A stretch of DNA of 18,613 bases from Flavobacteriaceae bacterium UBA3078. Its GTDB lineage: Bacteria; Bacteroidota; Bacteroidia; Flavobacteriales; Flavobacteriaceae. Positions 9,215 through 15,710 of this stretch are shown here, one piece after another; within the stretch, counting starts at the first letter, position 1; each line of letters begins with the position of its first letter. Made by a program: the position numbers and the translations under genes. Below the pieces are notes generated by a model, which did no database searches, had not been told where the DNA came from, and saw only the letters and a program-made list of their open reading frames with translations. Location of the stretch: assembly GCA_002366675.1 (NCBI GenBank), contig DFBO01000144.1:1-18613 (forward strand), written 5' to 3'.

Positions 9215-9608
9215 GAGAATCAAAATATAAGATAAGAGAAAATAGAAATGATACTTAAGAAAAGGCAAAAATCTTAAGATATGGAAATTAGGAATTGAGA
9301 TTGTAGATATTGTTAGTGAGTTTCCAAATAACGAAAAATTTGGTTTAAAATCTCAAATTAGTAGCTGTTCTATTTCAATACCAAGTAATATCGCCGAGGG
9401 TTAAGCTAGGTTTGATAAATCATTTTCTCATTTTATAGATGTTTCTCTTGGCTCGTCTTTTGAACTTGAAACACAATTAATAATAGCTTTCAATAGAAAA
9501 TATATTATACTAGATAAATTAACACAAATTCAAGAAAAATAGTAGAATTTCTAAAAATGACTATGGGTTTTCAAAACAAACTATAGAGTCTTTTTTCTTT
9601 ATTCTCTT
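9213..9608 (+). repeat. Complementary arms flanking the IVP remnant (possible intervening-sequence cassette)
   Basis: AAGAGAAT (9213-9220, starting inside the hmgA TAA) and ATTCTCTT (9601-9608) are perfect inverted repeats. Extending inward, 9213-9233 pairs with 9588-9608 at 16 of 21 Watson-Crick positions plus one G-U. The 5' arm is purine-rich (about 9213-9247) and the 3' arm pyrimidine-rich (about 9588-9614). In RNA this would close a long stem with the IVP remnant in its loop, like the IVP-encoding intervening sequences of some 23S rRNAs. Low-complexity composition raises the chance of accidental pairing. Confidence 0.45.
9248..9586 (+). pseudogene. Decayed four-helix-bundle protein (23S rRNA IVP/S23 family)
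   Basis: Conceptual translation from 9273 reads LKIWKLGIEIVDIVSEFPNN, EKFGLKSQISSCSISIPSNI, AEG, stop, ARFDKSFSHFIDVSLGSSFE, LETQLIIAF, then LTQIQEK. This is the S23/IVP four-helix-bundle family, whose signature is FGL..QI....SIPSNIAEG followed by SLGS.FELETQL. Lesions: no in-frame start (ATG 9248 is in another frame); about four residues missing between DIV and SEFP relative to the usual VY.L..EFP spacing; an in-frame TAA at 9402-9404 where small residues such as Ser are usual; and a one-base deletion in the A run before 9541. Restoring the last gives IVEFLKMTMGFQNKL and a stop at 9584-9586. These proteins are found in 23S rRNA intervening sequences and as stand-alone genes of unknown function; the DGR accessory protein Avd is a fold relative. 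This copy fills most of the 419-bp hmgA-hppD gap and is certainly inactive. Confidence 0.85.
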
Positions 9609-9633
9609 TTTTTTCATCTAAAATAAAAAACAC

Positions 9634-10794
9634 ATGAGCAAAGAAGTAAAATCAGTAGAATACGGATTGGAGAAAATATTTGAAGGAGCTCAAGATTTTC
9701 TGCCACTATTAGGTACAGACTATGTAGAATTCTATGTAGGAAATGCTAAACAAGCTGCACATTTTTATAAAACAGCTTTTGGATTCCAATCTTTTGCATA
9801 TAAAGGATTAGAAACAGGGTCTAGAGATGAGGTTAGTTATGTACTAAAACAAGATAAAATAAGATTAATTCTTACAACACCTTTAAACAGTAAATCACCA
9901 ATAAACAATCACATTGTAAAACATGGCGATGGCGTAAAGGTAGTTGCTCTTTGGGTTGATGATGCTAGAAAATCTTATGAAGAAACTATTAAGCGTGGCG
10001 CAAAATCTTATATGGAACCAAAAGTAGAAATTGACGAGCATGGCGAAGTAGTTCGTGCTGGAATCTATACCTATGGAGAAACGGTTCATATGTTTGTTGA
10101 ACGAAAAAATTACAAAGGCACTTTTATGCCTGGATTTAGAGAGTGGAAATCAGATTATAATCCAGAACCAGTAGGCTTAAAATTTATAGACCATATGGTT
10201 GGAAATGTTGGCTGGGGACAAATGAATACTTGGGTTAAATGGTATGAAGATGTTATGGGCTTTGTAAACTTTTTATCATTTGATGATAAACAGATTCATA
10301 CAGAATACTCAGCACTTATGAGTAAGGTTATGAGTAACGGTAACGGACGAATTAAATTCCCAATTAACGAGCCAGCTAAAGCTGCTAAAAAATCTCAAAT
10401 TGAAGAATATTTAGATTTTTACGAAGACTCAGGGGTACAACATATTGCAGTAGCAACAGATGATATTATAAAAACTGTTTCACAACTTAAAGCAAGAGGC
10501 GTTGAATTTTTGCCACCACCACCTCAAGCTTATTACGACGATATTCCAAGACGATTAGGAGAGCACATGGATATGATGAAAGAAGATATTAACGAACTTC
10601 AGAAACTATCTATTATGATTGATGCAGATGAGGAAGGTTATTTATTGCAAATTTTCACAAAACCTGTAGAAGATAGACCAACACTTTTCTTTGAGATTAT
10701 TCAACGAATGGGAGCTCGTGGATTTGGAGCAGGTAATTTTAAAGCCCTTTTCGAGTCTATTGAGCGTGAGCAAGAATTAAGAGGTACATTATAA
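9634..10794 (+). CDS. hppD: 4-Hydroxyphenylpyruvate dioxygenase
   Basis: Fe(II), alpha-keto-acid oxygenase converting 4-hydroxyphenylpyruvate to homogentisate, the step before HmgA. 386 aa, normal. Two vicinal-oxygen-chelate (glyoxalase-like) halves: N-terminal about 25-155 and catalytic C-terminal about 180-360. The metal triad is visible as His187 (KFIDHMVGNV), His270 (GVQHIAVATDDI) and Glu354 (LFFEIIQRMG). The C-terminal gating helix GFGAGNFKALFESIEREQ is conserved. The start is supported by an A-rich leader (AAAATAAAAAACAC) and by family length. A strong intrinsic terminator follows 25 nt after the stop, ending the hmgA-hppD unit. Confidence 0.97.
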   Translation: MSKEVKSVEYGLEKIFEGAQDFLPLLGTDYVEFYVGNAKQAAHFYKTAFGFQSFAYKGLETGSRDEVSYVLKQDKIRLILTTPLNSKSPINNHIVKHGDGVKVVALWVDDARKSYEETIKRGAKSYMEPKVEIDEHGEVVRAGIYTYGETVHMFVERKNYKGTFMPGFREWKSDYNPEPVGLKFIDHMVGNVGWGQMNTWVKWYEDVMGFVNFLSFDDKQIHTEYSALMSKVMSNGNGRIKFPINEPAKAAKKSQIEEYLDFYEDSGVQHIAVATDDIIKTVSQLKARGVEFLPPPPQAYYDDIPRRLGEHMDMMKEDINELQKLSIMIDADEEGYLLQIFTKPVEDRPTLFFEIIQRMGARGFGAGNFKALFESIEREQELRGTL

Positions 10795-10818
10795 TAAATA
10801 TTTAACTAAAATAAGCCG

Positions 10819-10853
10819 AAAAACTCTAGCGAAAATACCGTTAGAGTTTTTTT
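10819..10853 (+). terminator. Intrinsic terminator after hppD
   Basis: AAAAACTCTAGCG (10819-10831) pairs with CGTTAGAGTTTTT (10839-10851), a 13-bp stem with one G-U pair and a 7-nt loop, running into a T-tract. It separates the tyrosine-degradation genes from the DUF3108-pgi operon. Confidence 0.88.
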
Positions 10854-10859
10854 GTTTTA

Positions 10860-10867
10860 TACATTTG
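10860..10867 (+). promoter_or_regulatory. Putative -7 element for the DUF3108-kynA-M23-pgi operon (TACATTTG)
   Basis: Exact TANNTTTG match just downstream of the hppD terminator and 74 nt upstream of the DUF3108 ATG. The -33 position would fall in the terminator stem and lacks TTG. A seven-of-eight match (TACATTTA) at 10920-10927 lies closer to the start and is an alternative. Confidence 0.35.
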
Positions 10868-10941
10868 GAATGGTAATTGTAAAACTAGTTTATAAACAAT
10901 ATAAATGTAGTCTAGTTGTTACATTTACAGATTTTTATAAT

Positions 10942-11724
10942 ATGAAGAAGTTATTCCTAATTATTTTAACCGTTTTAATAATACAGCCTCTAATTTCTCA
11001 AAACGAAAGTTCTTTTGGTAAAGGAGAATGGTTTCGGTTTGAAATGAGTTATAGTGGGTTTTTAAAAGCTGGAGAAGCCACAATTACGGTTAACGAAGCC
11101 ATGTATAAAAACAAACCAGTGCATCATGTGGTTGGTAAAGGCTGGACTACTGGAGCAATATCTTGGTTTTTTAAAGTAGAAGATAGGTATGAAAGCTATT
11201 TCGATAAAGAAAAAATAATTCCTTATAAATTTATTAGAAACATAGATGAAGGAGGTCATACAAAAAATATTGAAATCACCTTCGATCAAGAAAATAATAA
11301 AGCGCATGTAAATAATATAAAGCATAATAGAAAATCTGTTTTCGATACGAAACCAAATATCCAAGATATGATTTCTACATTCTATTATTTAAGAGATAAC
11401 CTTGATGTAGATAATTTAAATACAGGAACAGAAGTTCATGTTGATATGTTCTTTGATGATGAAAACTATGGCTTTAAATTAAAATATCTAGGAAAAGAAA
11501 TTATTGAGACAGAATTTGGAAAAATAAAAGCTCTAAAATTTAGACCTTATGTCATGGCTGGAAGAGTTTTTAAGGAAGAAGAAAGCTTGACACTTTGGGT
11601 CTCAAATGATAAAAATAAAGTACCTTTACGTATCCAAGCAGATTTAGCTGTTGGCTCTTTAAGAGCAGATTTAGAAGCATTTAAAGGATTAAAACACCCA
11701 TTTAAAATAGTTGTACAAGAATAA
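10942..11724 (+). CDS. DUF3108-domain secreted protein
   Basis: 260-aa protein of unknown function. I take ATG 10942 as the start, not an upstream in-frame ATG at 10852, because 10942 begins a classic signal peptide (MKKLFLIILTVLIIQPLISQ) and the upstream 30 residues overlap the promoter region. The mature domain begins GEWFRFEMSYSGFLKAGEAT and continues through VEDRYESYFD, PYKFIRNIDEGGH, FYYLRD and KALKFRPYV to ADLAVGSLRADLEAF. This is the pattern of the DUF3108 family, which probably forms a beta-rich periplasmic fold resembling lipoprotein-carrier-like sheets; that fold is from general knowledge, not visible here. No catalytic residues can be proposed. The stop and the next ATG share one base (TAATG), indicating a coupled operon with tryptophan dioxygenase, but no functional link is known to me. 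Confidence 0.88.
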   Translation: MKKLFLIILTVLIIQPLISQNESSFGKGEWFRFEMSYSGFLKAGEATITVNEAMYKNKPVHHVVGKGWTTGAISWFFKVEDRYESYFDKEKIIPYKFIRNIDEGGHTKNIEITFDQENNKAHVNNIKHNRKSVFDTKPNIQDMISTFYYLRDNLDVDNLNTGTEVHVDMFFDDENYGFKLKYLGKEIIETEFGKIKALKFRPYVMAGRVFKEEESLTLWVSNDKNKVPLRIQADLAVGSLRADLEAFKGLKHPFKIVVQE

Positions 11725-12647
11725 TGGAATTAGACAAAGAATTAACCGGACAATTAAAAGAAAAATTTGATGATATAGGACAGGATTTAAATGTCCACCT
11801 TAGAGGATTATTACATAGTAAACCAATAAATTATTGGGATTATGTTCAAACAGATGCTCTTTTAGACCTTCAAACGCAACGTTCTGTTTTACCTGATGAA
11901 ATGGTTTTTATCATGTATCACCAAATAAACGAATTGTTGTTTAAAATGATACTTTGGGAAATAGAACAGGTTGCAAAAACTGTTCATGTTGAAGCTGATT
12001 TCTTCTCAGATAAGTTGATGCGAATAAGCAGATATTTCGATATGCTTACTTCTTCTTTCGAAATTATGAGAGATGGAATGGAAGTAGAACAATACAATAA
12101 GTTTAGAGACACCTTAACACCTGCAAGTGGTTTTCAAAGTGCACAATACAGGAAAATAGAATTTTCTTCAACAGAACTTATCAATCTAATAGATAATAGA
12201 TTTAGAGATACTATCGATAGAAATACATCATTCGAGCATGCATTTAATCACCTATATTGGCAAGCGGCTGGAAAAGATTATAAAACTGGTAAAAAAAGTT
12301 ATTTATTAACAGTTTTTGAAGAACGATACAAAGATGAATTTATTAGATTTGCTAAATTCTATAACACAAATAACCTGTGGACTAAGTTTAAAGAATTACC
12401 AGAGGAAGTTAGAGAAAATAAAGATTTAATAAACGCTATGCGCCATTACGACCATACAGTAAATATAAAATGGGTGATGGCACATTATAATACTGCAAAC
12501 CATTATTTAAATATTGGTGGAAAAACGGCAGAAGCAACGGGAGGAAGTGAATGGGTAAAATACATGCATCCAAAATATCAAAGAAGAATATTTTTTCCAG
12601 AACTATGGACCAAACAAGAATTAGAAGATTGGGGAAAAAATGTGTGA
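11724..12647 (+). CDS. kynA: Tryptophan 2,3-dioxygenase family protein
   Basis: Haem enzyme that opens the indole ring of tryptophan to N-formylkynurenine, the first step of the kynurenine pathway. 307 aa. Motifs: MYHQINELLFKMILWEI, where His66 corresponds to the distal active-site His of bacterial TDOs; PASGFQSAQYRKIE (133-146), the substrate-binding loop with Arg143; and a C-terminal haem-ligand region WVMAHYNTANHYLNIGGKTA followed by the ATGGSEW loop that parallels GTGGSSG in classical TDOs. The C-terminal part (HPKYQRRIFFPELW) differs somewhat from Proteobacterial enzymes, so substrate specificity is inferred. Translation is coupled to DUF3108 (1-nt overlap), and its 3' end overlaps the M23 gene. 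With hmgA and hppD nearby it suggests aromatic amino acid use. Kynureninase and formamidase genes are not in the window. Confidence 0.9.
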   Translation: MELDKELTGQLKEKFDDIGQDLNVHLRGLLHSKPINYWDYVQTDALLDLQTQRSVLPDEMVFIMYHQINELLFKMILWEIEQVAKTVHVEADFFSDKLMRISRYFDMLTSSFEIMRDGMEVEQYNKFRDTLTPASGFQSAQYRKIEFSSTELINLIDNRFRDTIDRNTSFEHAFNHLYWQAAGKDYKTGKKSYLLTVFEERYKDEFIRFAKFYNTNNLWTKFKELPEEVRENKDLINAMRHYDHTVNIKWVMAHYNTANHYLNIGGKTAEATGGSEWVKYMHPKYQRRIFFPELWTKQELEDWGKNV

Positions 12648-13900
12648 TAATTTTTGCAATTATTTTAGCCTTTAATAGTTGTAAAGAAGATAAACCTCAA
12701 ATTGCTGAAGAAGAATTAGCTATTGTAGTCCCACAAGACCTATACGAGTTTGGTTTTAATCTTAACGATTATTATGTTAAAAGAGATACCGTTAGATCTG
12801 GAGACAGCTTTGGCGAGATTATGCAACGTAATAGAATTGGTTATCCAAAAATCTTTCAAATAGCCGAAAAAGCAAAAGATAGCTTCGATATTAGAAAACT
12901 TCAAATTGGCAAACCATATACCATTCTTTGTTCCAAAGACACATTACAAGAACCAAAATGTTTTATCTATCAGCCAAATAGAGAAGAATATATTGTAATA
13001 AATTTTCAAGATTCTATTCATGCTTACACAAGTAGAAAGCCTATAAAATACGTTGAAAAAGAAATTTCTGGAATAATTAGTAGTAATATATCTGAAACTT
13101 TAGATGAGAAAGGCATTAGCTTTATTTTAGCTTATAAAATGTCTGATATTTATGCTTGGACAATAGATTTTACTAGGCTACAAAAAGGAGACAGGTTTAA
13201 AGTTATTTATACAGATAAATATATAGACGATACTATTTACACAGGAATTGATAATATAAAAGCAGCTGTATTTGAACATAAAAAGGAAAATTTTTACGCA
13301 TTTGAATTTGAAACAGATAGTGTAAAAGGCTTAAGTGATTATTTTAGTGAAGAAGCTAAAAATTTACGCCGTGCTTTTTTAAAAGCGCCTGTGGAGTATA
13401 AACGTATATCATCAAGATATAATTTAAGAAGGCGTATAGCATTATATGGCAATAAAATTAGACCACATAAAGGAACAGATTTTTCTGCAGCTGTTGGAAC
13501 ACCAATACGAGCTACTGCAAATGGAACAGTTATAAAATCTGCTTATACTAGAGGGAATGGAAATTATGTAAAAATTAAGCATAATTCAACTTATGAAACG
13601 CAATACCTTCACATGAAGAAGCAAAATGTTAAAGTTGGCCAATTTGTAAAACAAGGAGATGTTATAGGTTGGGTAGGTATGACAGGAAATACTTCTGGTC
13701 CACATGTATGTTATCGTTTCTGGAAAAATGGAAAACAAGTAGATCCATTTAGAGAAAAATTACCTGAAGCTGAACCAATTTCAGATAGTTTAAAAACAAG
13801 ATATTTAGATTATATTGAGCCTTTAAAAACTCAAATAGATAATATTAAATTTGAAGAGAATAAGAAACCTTCAAATAAATTAATTACTGAGGTAAATTAA
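12605..13900 (+). CDS. M23-family (LytM-like) peptidoglycan endopeptidase lipoprotein
   Basis: Predicted outer-membrane or periplasmic lipoprotein peptidase cleaving peptidoglycan cross-links. With ATG 12605 the protein is 431 aa and starts MDQTRIRRLGKKCVIIFAII, followed by LAFNSC, a lipobox with Cys26. TTG 12629 (giving MGKKCVIIFAIILAFNSC) is an equally good signal peptide, and GTG 12644 leaves no basic n-region. All are embedded in the 3' end of the tryptophan dioxygenase gene (43-nt overlap from the ATG). A LysM/OapA-like segment (about 60-112: VRSGDSFGEIMQRNRIGYPK) precedes the M23 domain (about 283-385) with the complete zinc site: His288 and Asp292 (PHKGTDFS), His336 (YLHMKK) and His367 (GPHVCYRFWKNG). 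Because the HxxxD and HxH-type positions are intact it is likely active, unlike degenerate EnvC-type proteins. pgi begins 4 nt after its stop. Confidence 0.92.
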   Translation: MDQTRIRRLGKKCVIIFAIILAFNSCKEDKPQIAEEELAIVVPQDLYEFGFNLNDYYVKRDTVRSGDSFGEIMQRNRIGYPKIFQIAEKAKDSFDIRKLQIGKPYTILCSKDTLQEPKCFIYQPNREEYIVINFQDSIHAYTSRKPIKYVEKEISGIISSNISETLDEKGISFILAYKMSDIYAWTIDFTRLQKGDRFKVIYTDKYIDDTIYTGIDNIKAAVFEHKKENFYAFEFETDSVKGLSDYFSEEAKNLRRAFLKAPVEYKRISSRYNLRRRIALYGNKIRPHKGTDFSAAVGTPIRATANGTVIKSAYTRGNGNYVKIKHNSTYETQYLHMKKQNVKVGQFVKQGDVIGWVGMTGNTSGPHVCYRFWKNGKQVDPFREKLPEAEPISDSLKTRYLDYIEPLKTQIDNIKFEENKKPSNKLITEVN

Positions 13901-13904
13901 TTTC

Positions 13905-15548
13905 ATGACGCTACCAAAAATAGATCCAACATCTACAATCGCCTGGAAGAAGCTTCAGGAACATTTTCAATCTATGAAAAATGTAAAGATGATAGATTTG
14001 TTTGAAAAAGATTCAAGTAGAGCAGACAAATTCACCCATCAATGGGAAGATTTCTATGTTGATTTTTCTAAAAACAGAATTACAGATGAAACTTTATCTC
14101 TTTTAGTTGAGCTAGCAAAAGAAGTTAAATTAAAGGAAGCAATCGATAGCTATTTTTCAGGCGATATAATTAACGAAACGGAACACCGAGCTGTTCTTCA
14201 CACAGCATTAAGGGCCAGCGAAAAAGAAAATATTTATGCTAATGGAAAGAACATTGTTCCTGAAATCATAGAGGTTAAAAAGAAGATAGAAATCTTTACA
14301 AATCAAATTGTAAGTGGTTCAAAAAAAGGTTTTTCAGGAAAGGCATTTACAGATGTTGTAAATATTGGGATTGGTGGTTCAGATCTAGGACCTTCAATGG
14401 TTGTTAGTTCCTTAGAATTTTACAAAAATCATTTAAACACCCATTTCGTTAGCAACATTGATGGCGACCATGTAAACGAAATCCTAAAGAAGCTAAACCC
14501 AGAAACAACGTTATTTGTAATTGTTTCTAAAACTTTTTCTACACAGGAAACTCTTACCAACGCGAACACGATTAAAGATTGGTTTTTGCAATTTGCAAAA
14601 CAAGAAGATGTTTCAAAGCATTTTGTTGCTGTATCTACAAATATTGAAAAAGTAAAAGACTTTGGTATTGACCAGGAGAATATTTTTCCAATCTGGGATT
14701 GGGTTGGAGGCAGGTTTTCACTCTGGAGTGCTGTAGGACTTTCAATAAGTCTCTCTATAGGTTTTGATAATTTTAGCAAATTACTTTTAGGAGCGAATAA
14801 AATGGATGCTCATTTTAAGTCTGAAGCTTTTGACAAGAACCTTCCGGTAGTTTTAGCTTTAATAAGCGTTTGGTACAATAACTTTTATAAAACCGAAACG
14901 GAAGCCATCATTCCTTATTCTCAATATCTAAACAAGTTTTCAGCATATCTACAGCAGAGCATTATGGAAAGTAATGGAAAGTCTGTTGACAGAAATGGAC
15001 ATGCGATAACTTATCAAACAGGGAATGTTATTTGGGGAACTCCAGGTACAAACTCTCAACATGCTTTTTTTCAACTCATTCATCAAGGAACAAAATTAAT
15101 TCCAGCAGATTTTATTGGTTTTGCTGAAAGCTTGCATGGAAATAAAGAGCATCAAGACAAGTTAATCTCAAATTTTATCGCTCAAACCGAAGCGCTTCTC
15201 AAGGGTAAATCAAAAGAGGATGTTTTAAAAGAATTACAAGGACAGAATATTGCATTAGAAGAAATTAATCGCGTACTACCTTATAAGGTGTTTGAAGGTA
15301 ATAAACCTACAAACACCATTTTTATAAAAAGATTAACTCCGGAAAGCTTAGGAAAACTAATAGCTTTATACGAACATAAAATATTTGTTCAAGGTGTTAT
15401 TTGGAATATTTTTAGTTTTGACCAGTTTGGAGTAGAGTTAGGAAAGCAATTAGCTGGAAATATTTTAGAAAAAATAAAAAATAACACTTTTAGCAATTTA
15501 GATGCTTCTACGTCTAATTTATTGCATTATTACAATAAATTAACATAA
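13905..15548 (+). CDS. pgi: Glucose-6-phosphate isomerase
   Basis: Cytosolic interconversion of glucose 6-phosphate and fructose 6-phosphate. 547 aa, the standard length of the large bacterial/eukaryotic-type enzyme. Signatures: VNIGIGGSDLGPSMV (152-166, phosphate and sugar binding), IVSKTFSTQETLTNA (206-220), DWVGGRFSLWSAVG (265-278, PGI signature 1), QQSIMESNGK with catalytic base Glu355, GTPGTNSQHAFFQLIHQG with ring-opening His386, and GVIWNIFSFDQFGVELGKQL with the conserved Lys near the C-terminus. It is last in the DUF3108-kynA-M23-pgi run, 4 nt after the M23 stop. Downstream are 162 nt with no clear terminator hairpin before the next gene, though a T-rich stretch (about 15575-15586) is present. 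Confidence 0.98.
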   Translation: MTLPKIDPTSTIAWKKLQEHFQSMKNVKMIDLFEKDSSRADKFTHQWEDFYVDFSKNRITDETLSLLVELAKEVKLKEAIDSYFSGDIINETEHRAVLHTALRASEKENIYANGKNIVPEIIEVKKKIEIFTNQIVSGSKKGFSGKAFTDVVNIGIGGSDLGPSMVVSSLEFYKNHLNTHFVSNIDGDHVNEILKKLNPETTLFVIVSKTFSTQETLTNANTIKDWFLQFAKQEDVSKHFVAVSTNIEKVKDFGIDQENIFPIWDWVGGRFSLWSAVGLSISLSIGFDNFSKLLLGANKMDAHFKSEAFDKNLPVVLALISVWYNNFYKTETEAIIPYSQYLNKFSAYLQQSIMESNGKSVDRNGHAITYQTGNVIWGTPGTNSQHAFFQLIHQGTKLIPADFIGFAESLHGNKEHQDKLISNFIAQTEALLKGKSKEDVLKELQGQNIALEEINRVLPYKVFEGNKPTNTIFIKRLTPESLGKLIALYEHKIFVQGVIWNIFSFDQFGVELGKQLAGNILEKIKNNTFSNLDASTSNLLHYYNKLT

Positions 15549-15670
15549 AACTTGTTGAAAACCATGTTAATAGCTTTTTTTTTATTGAAGTCATAATAGG
15601 TTCTTTATTGCATACCTTCATTGTATTAAAATTCTTATTAATTACTTATTAAATATTAATTATTTAGATG

Positions 15671-15678
15671 TAATTTTG
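15671..15678 (+). promoter_or_regulatory. Promoter -7 element for the TonB-dependent receptor (TAATTTTG)
   Basis: Exact TANNTTTG match 32 nt before the receptor ATG. TTA at 15649-15651, 19 nt upstream, is a partial -33 TTG. The spacing gives a leader of roughly 25 nt, as is usual for Flavobacteria. Confidence 0.55.
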
Positions 15679-15710
15679 CAAAAAAATTAGAAACCAATCT
15701 TATTAATACA

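Noticed and set aside
9248..9586. Diversity-generating retroelement accessory gene (Avd)
   Set aside because: Avd shares the four-helix-bundle fold, but there is no reverse transcriptase, template repeat or variable repeat nearby, and the motifs fit stand-alone IVP/S23 proteins.
10852..10941. N-terminal extension of the DUF3108 protein by 30 residues
   Set aside because: The extension overlaps the hppD terminator tail and a promoter-like motif and would bury a textbook signal peptide starting at 10942.
15549..15710. Terminator after pgi
   Set aside because: There is a T-rich run (about 15575-15586), but I could not find a preceding stem of more than a few pairs.
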